This document shows positions 5,989 to 6,301 of a DNA stretch of 6,301 nt, piece after piece. The notes beneath the pieces were generated by a model, which worked only from the letters and a program-made list of their open reading frames with translations, made no database searches and was not told where the DNA came from. The position numbers and the translations under genes were made by a program. The stretch is taken from NCBI GenBank assembly GCA_938041725.1, contig CALISX010000306.1:1-6301 (forward strand), in the 5' to 3' direction. This stretch comes from an uncultured Lachnoanaerobaculum sp. GTDB taxonomy: Bacteria; Bacillota; Clostridia; Lachnospirales; Lachnospiraceae. Every line of letters begins with the position of its first letter. Positions within the stretch are counted from its first letter, which is position 1.

Positions 5989-6263
5989 TCCTTATTTACG
6001 GCATCCTTTAAGGCCTTGCCGGCTTTGAATTTGGGTGCTACGGACTCGGGGATGGGCATCTCCTCGTTGGTTCTGGGGTTTCTACCCTCTCTTGCAGGTC
6101 TTACAGATGTTTCAAAGGTTCCGAAGCCGACCAATTGAATCTTTTCTTTGCGAACCAATTCCTCGGTTACAACCTCTGTAAAAGCCTTTAAAGCAGCTTC
6201 TGCATCCTTTTTGGAAATGGAAGCTCTCCCAGCAATCGCTGCTACCAGCTCTGTTTTATTCAT
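5985..6263 (-). CDS. hup: HU-family DNA-binding protein
   Basis: This 92-aa histone-like protein is the usual length for HU. The N-terminal helical dimerisation region (1-40, MNKTELVAAIAGRASISKKD onward) is followed by the GFGTFE turn (46-51) and the beta-arm segment GRNPRTNEEMPIP (60-72), including the DNA-intercalating proline P63. The C-terminal FKAGKALKDAVNKE is typical. HU dimers bend and compact nucleoid DNA with little sequence preference. IHF is less likely, given its monocistronic HU-like sequence and the Firmicutes context. The ATG is supported by a strong AGGAGG (6276-6271) with 7-base spacing. It is the first visible gene of a two-gene operon with rqcP, with a 4-bp overlap. Its promoter probably lies mostly beyond the right edge of the window. 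Confidence 0.96.
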   Translation of the reverse strand: MNKTELVAAIAGRASISKKDAEAALKAFTEVVTEELVRKEKIQLVGFGTFETSVRPAREGRNPRTNEEMPIPESVAPKFKAGKALKDAVNKE

Positions 6264-6270
6264 TCTTTTT

Positions 6271-6276
6271 CCTCCT
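6271..6276 (-). promoter_or_regulatory. Ribosome binding site of the HU gene
   Basis: AGGAGG on the minus strand (CCTCCT as given) ends 7 bases before the HU ATG, a near-ideal site that fixes the start and fits high expression. Confidence 0.85.
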
Positions 6277-6301
6277 GAGTGAATTGTATATCAAGTTCTT
6301 T

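Noticed and set aside
5570..6028. 152-codon open frame on the plus strand across the end of proC, a terminator and rqcP
   Set aside because: It runs through a minus-strand terminator and antisense to rqcP; the real genes explain the region.
6283..6290. TATACA/TACAAT as a -10 element for HU
   Set aside because: A transcript from here would begin within or only a few bases before the ribosome binding site, and the -35 position would be outside the window.
1..6301. Defence system, CRISPR array, transposon, phage or RNA gene
   Set aside because: No regularly spaced repeats, transposase or phage-like proteins, tRNA or rRNA signatures were seen; the genes are metabolic, housekeeping or accessory.

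Overview
The window looks like a chromosomal segment from an anaerobic Firmicute, most likely a member of the Lachnospiraceae / Clostridium cluster XIVa. This is an inference from Shine-Dalgarno sites of the AAGGAGG type, the style of the pyruvate formate-lyase and its activase, a chagasin-type lipoprotein beside a small class I methyltransferase, and an HU gene overlapping an rqcP-like S4 gene. No mobile element, CRISPR array, tRNA or rRNA gene is visible.

Layout from left to right. Positions 1-89 hold a plausible sigma-A-type promoter, a small stem-loop and a strong ribosome binding site. pflB (90-2330, +) encodes the glycyl-radical enzyme pyruvate formate-lyase. A perfect 12-bp stem-loop separates it from pflA (2425-3159, +), the radical-SAM enzyme that installs the glycyl radical. 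An intrinsic terminator overlaps the pflA stop codon. Converging on it is a minus-strand pair: a chagasin-like (I42) lipoprotein (4104-4691) followed 8 bp later by a class I SAM-dependent methyltransferase (3193-4095). A divergent control region (4692-4883) carries a good minus-strand promoter, a 14-bp perfect palindrome against its -35 element, and a plus-strand extended -10 promoter. The plus-strand promoter drives a ProC-family protein (4884-5705, +) whose P5C-reductase signature residues are altered. At the right end, a minus-strand HU gene (5985-6263) overlaps an rqcP-type S4 gene (5749-5988) by 4 bp. The pair ends at a terminator that abuts the proC stop codon.

Functionally, pflBA is a self-contained fermentation unit: pyruvate plus CoA gives acetyl-CoA plus formate, with oxygen-sensitive activation. 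The other genes are housekeeping or accessory and have no obvious functional link to it.

The most striking signal is inside pflB. Everything up to about position 1300 is AT-rich and uses different codons from the rest of the gene and the window. By hand count, the threonine codon ACC is used 0 times out of 25 before the switch and 18 times out of 27 after it. ATA isoleucine codons number 10 before and 0 after. The switch falls at the conserved active-site Cys-Cys region. This suggests a mosaic gene formed by homologous recombination with a relative, or an assembly chimera joined at a conserved stretch. I saw no clearly new multi-gene system.
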